From Membranipora membranacea (Eukaryota; Bryozoa; Gymnolaemata; Cheilostomatida; Membraniporidae), in assembly GCA_914767715.1 (NCBI GenBank), contig OU612066.1, positions 33,516,283 to 33,580,282 on the forward strand: a DNA stretch of 64,000 bases, in the 5' to 3' direction. How positions within the stretch are numbered: the first letter of the stretch is position 1; every line of letters begins with the position of its first letter. Positions 61,008 to 64,000 of this stretch are shown piece after piece. Under the pieces are notes generated by a model that was not told the DNA's origin, did not search any database, and was given only the letters and a program-made list of their open reading frames with translations. The translations under genes and the position numbers were made by a program.

Positions 61008-63706
61008 TTATGATGGAGACATTGGCATAACTTTGCTGCCAGCTCCTTTGATCGTGCTGCCATATTTGAATTTTAGATGAGCCTTGTAGCATGCCATGAT
61101 GACAGTCTCCAAAAACTCGGCTAGTGTCAGCAAACTCAATCCCATAAACAAACCCATCATTCCACCAAACTCACCTGGAAAGTAACAAACAGTATAAGTA
61201 TGACTATTCAGTTCATTAGATAACAAATAAAATTACACAATCATACTAGCCATGCATTGTACAGCCAGGGAGTGCAGCAGAGCAAGCTGCAATCAATCTG
61301 AGCATCTTATTGTTACAGTTATAATGTTGTCCACTGTCAAACCTTGGTTCCTGTTAGATGTAGACGAACTGGTTGTGGCCCAAGGTATGAATATCAAACT
61401 TTTCTAAAGTTATTTTTTAGACTGAAATCATTCCAAAACAAATTATCAAGTATCCCATCGCATTTCCAAATTTTAGGGTTGTCTAGCCTTTTACAAAGCT
61501 ATGACAACCCCTACATAGTTTACCATGCTGTTGGCCACAAGGAAGTCATGTGACCACTGTCTATTGAATTATGGGAATTCTAAAACTACCAGTCCTTTGA
61601 TTGATTGCCCTGAATTGCCCTGAATCATCAATAGTTATTAACATTAGCATGTGGGTATATATAAAAATTGGATGTTAAATCTCCTTTATTTGCTTTTAAG
61701 TCCGATCATGCAGAGTAAGAATACCTAGTATTGTTTCAATTTGGTTCACTCTTGACATGTGAAGCGTGAAGTCATGTGTGATGTGAAGACATGTAAGGTG
61801 AATGTTATCGGTTATCACCTTGTATTATTAAGATTTTCACTAGAGGTGCAAAACGAAAAAAGGGGTGAAATCAGAAAAAAATGATTGTAAGCACCTTTAA
61901 ATAAGGTTTCTGAGAGAAGTGTATCCTAACGAAAATGCTAGTCAACTCCCAGGGCCTGTAGGCAGCCTTATTTGGTACAGAGACTTTTTTCTATTTACCT
62001 TTCTACTCTACATTAACAATGTGTAGTAGGTAGCTAAAGCTGTTATTTACTCATTTCGGATACAACAACAAATATATTTAACTATATTCTGTTTACTTAC
62101 TGATCAGCCCCATTTCATCGATCTCCTTCTTTTGTTCAACTCGGTTGTACACCATCTCATCGAAGTAGACAGATACACTCACCACATTCTCTCTGGTAAG
62201 AAAAACGCATTTTTGATAGATCTTTTTGCAGACATGACTAAAAAAAAGATCTGCAATCAAAAGGCTTTAAATGCTCACAATTGTGAAAAGCAAAATGCAT
62301 TCATTTGTCAAGTTAATTTCAAAGGATTTGACTCTTTTGGATCACAAAACCATCGATCGTTTCTGATGTGATTGAAATACTTGATAGTGCATGTTAAGAT
62401 AATGTTGAATTTACACTAGACAACAAAGAGTTATAGCTCACAAATCCTCTTTACAAGCCCAAGGACCAGGGAGAAGAGCAAGCACAGTTGATTACGGTGC
62501 CTTTTTTATTGAGGTTCTGGGCTCGGCTGAGTAATGGACTGTTGATGCAGGAGTGGCCAGTGCGTGTTTGCTTTAGAAATGAATTATTCAGATATCAAGA
62601 TGACATTATCAAAAACACACCTATAGAAGTGAGGATTGGTTTGATGTTCACCCTGCTCATCGTGTCTGTAATATCTCTGGTTTAGCTGTTCTGTGTCGAG
62701 AGTCCTGCTGACAATTTGAGCCTGTGATATTTGGGTATCAAATCGCTTCTCAAAACACCCAGGGTTGCAGTGTGAACAAATTCCTGTCAGATTCCTCTCT
62801 ACCCTTTCTAGAAACCAGATTCCATGATGGCTGAATATGACTGATCAAACATACACCGTAAAACGCATCACTAAATATCATGTCTTTTGTATTTAATAGC
62901 CATTGACGGTCTTAAAGGGCAACCAAGGTTTCGCAGCGATGCATTAATGGGTAGTAAATTATGTGCTAGGCAGCATCAGCGTTGTGCATTACGCGACGCA
63001 AAACTCAAAGTACTTGCTGACTCTAAGCTGGGTAACACTTCAATTTAGGGGAGGTTCCAAGACATTGCTGTTATGATGATAGAGTACAGGCTAAATAATA
63101 ACAGGAACAGGAAACTGCTCTGTGGTATTCTATTTTAGCTGAGTTTGAGTACCTGATGGATGAAATGTTTCCCGATAACTCTGGCTGAATAATCATCCGA
63201 ATTAGATTTGGTCTTTTTCCCTATTTCCCTATATGCAGAAGGTGCAATCTGCTATCAATCAATGAGAACATGTTTGAAACCTTGGTTGCCCTTTAACCAA
63301 GAGAGATTTGAATTGGTTTTAATTGTACATAGCTGTAGCAGTTGTTACATGTGGGCATAGTCTTGCATTGGACAAAGGAAATACTACAGAATTCTTTCTC
63401 TTGAAATCAAACCATGGTACTGGAATAAAATATATGTGTGATGAATTGCAAATGCAGACATTTATGAACATGGTTGCAACCCCTTCAGAGGTTCAATATG
63501 CTCTTAAGACATTGAGCTATTGGTCAAAGGCTGATGACCTGAGAAGTAACATCTTCACACCCCTCTGCAAGTCTATTATAATTAAATATGTTTAGTAAAA
63601 ATATCCATCTATGGTAAACTTGATTAAAGACGCTCACACATACCAGTTGCTGACAGTCCACATATTATCCAATCTCCGGTCTCACATGGAGGGTATGCCT
63701 CATCAT
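61008..63706 (-). CDS. DEG/ENaC (amiloride-sensitive) sodium channel, C-terminal four exons
   Basis: Minus-strand exons are 63706-63644, 62783-62621, 62192-62101 and 61174-61008 (TAA at 61010-61008). Borders are GT/AG, and phases 1, 2 and 1 agree at every junction. Encoded in order are YPPCETGDWIICGLS; the Cys-rich stretch CSHCNPGCFEKRF; the pre-pore strand VSVYFDEMVYNRVEQKK; and TM2, EFGGMMGLFMGLSLLTLAEF, with the G-x-S selectivity filter as GLS. The order and spacing match the end of the extracellular domain and TM2 of acid-sensing or degenerin channels. The cytosolic tail is short (about 35 residues). Such channels are trimers in the plasma membrane and pass Na+; the gating stimulus cannot be inferred. 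The first exons lie beyond the window's right end. The intron between the first two visible exons holds a TTAA MITE. Confidence 0.9.
62912..63296. mobile_element. 377-bp MITE with TTAA duplication, in a channel intron
   Basis: AGGGCAACCAAGGTTTC starts at 62916 and its complement GAAACCTTGGTTGCCCT ends at 63292. TTAA lies on both sides (62912-62915, 63293-63296). piggyBac-type elements target TTAA. There is no coding content. Confidence 0.9.
63323..63595 (+). other. Unexplained 90-codon open frame in a channel intron
   Basis: It starts MYIAVAVVTCGHSLALDKGN and runs 90 codons on the strand opposite the channel, 27 bases after the TTAA MITE. The amino-acid mix looks protein-like (few low-complexity runs) but I recognise no domain. 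No promoter or splice evidence was found. It may be chance or a fragment of an old mobile element. Confidence 0.2.
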
Positions 63707-64000
63707 CTGGAGTAAAAGTAAGACAGCATTTATAAAAAGTTCTTAGTAACATTAAAAGTAGTGATGAAAAAGCATAAATCCAGGTATGGAGTGATAGCTG
63801 TTCAAAGTCAGTTTAATCAAAGCCACAGCAAAACAAAGTCATGCTGACAATGTTAAATTGCTCTTAGGAATTTTAGCATCGGGCTACAGATAAATCCATC
63901 ATTGGAAAGAGGATAATATGATGAGAAAGAATAGATGAAGGATATGCATGCTGACTAGTGGAAGCTCACTCTAGTTGATCAACACTTATTCATTACCGAT

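Overview
The window reads as nuclear DNA of an invertebrate animal, possibly an early-branching marine one. The evidence is AT-rich sequence, multi-exon genes with GT/AG introns, a DEG/ENaC-type sodium channel, proteins with Cys-rich, coiled-coil and NHL-like parts, and a very heavy load of non-LTR retrotransposons and small inverted-repeat elements. I cannot fix the phylum from sequence alone. No prokaryotic operons or CRISPR arrays are seen.

Host genes. (1) About 1.31-2.30 kb, +: the last two exons of a beta-propeller (NHL-like) gene. (2) About 14.2-15.5 kb, +: a small secreted-looking M15 (D-Ala-D-Ala carboxypeptidase/endolysin-like) metallopeptidase. (3) About 18.6-21.5 kb, -: a nucleotidyltransferase-like plus TPR gene broken by stops and frame changes. 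(4) About 46.4-56.7 kb, +: a five-exon paralog of gene 1, with Cys-rich finger, helical region and propeller, and one frame break. (5) About 61.0-63.7 kb and beyond, -: the last four exons of a DEG/ENaC channel, with all intron phases agreeing.

Mobile elements fill most of the rest. LINE fragments lie at 0-1.07 kb (-), 7.5-10.8 kb (-), 27.9-31.2 kb (+), 41.5-42.1 kb (-) and 57.35-58.66 kb (+). Inverted-repeat elements with recognisable target duplications include one with TTAA at 32.89-34.27 kb, one with TTAA at 62.92-63.29 kb, four with TA, a hAT-like one with an 8-bp duplication at 28.20-29.14 kb, a Harbinger-like one with AT at 45.82-46.22 kb, and a 110-bp GC-rich one with a 9-bp duplication at 55.76 kb.

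The most striking object is a 5.88-kb element at 6641-12522, flanked by the 8-bp direct repeat CCTCGTAC. Its inverted ends are long minisatellite arrays of about 20-bp units built on CTTGGCCCC. It carries a dead LINE, which is itself split by a 645-bp TA-flanked element. A second, smaller element of the same design (15-bp units) lies at 44472-45458. Both resemble foldback (FB) transposons.

The elements also give a relative history. Removing the TTAA element at 32.9 kb restores the arm of a larger foldback element. Removing the 939-bp hAT-like element and the 645-bp TA element restores LINE reading frames. Every intron of the 46-57 kb gene holds at least one repeat or inverted repeat. A degenerate 5S rRNA copy lies at 59.2 kb and two tRNA-derived SINE-like units at 17.1 and 39.8 kb.
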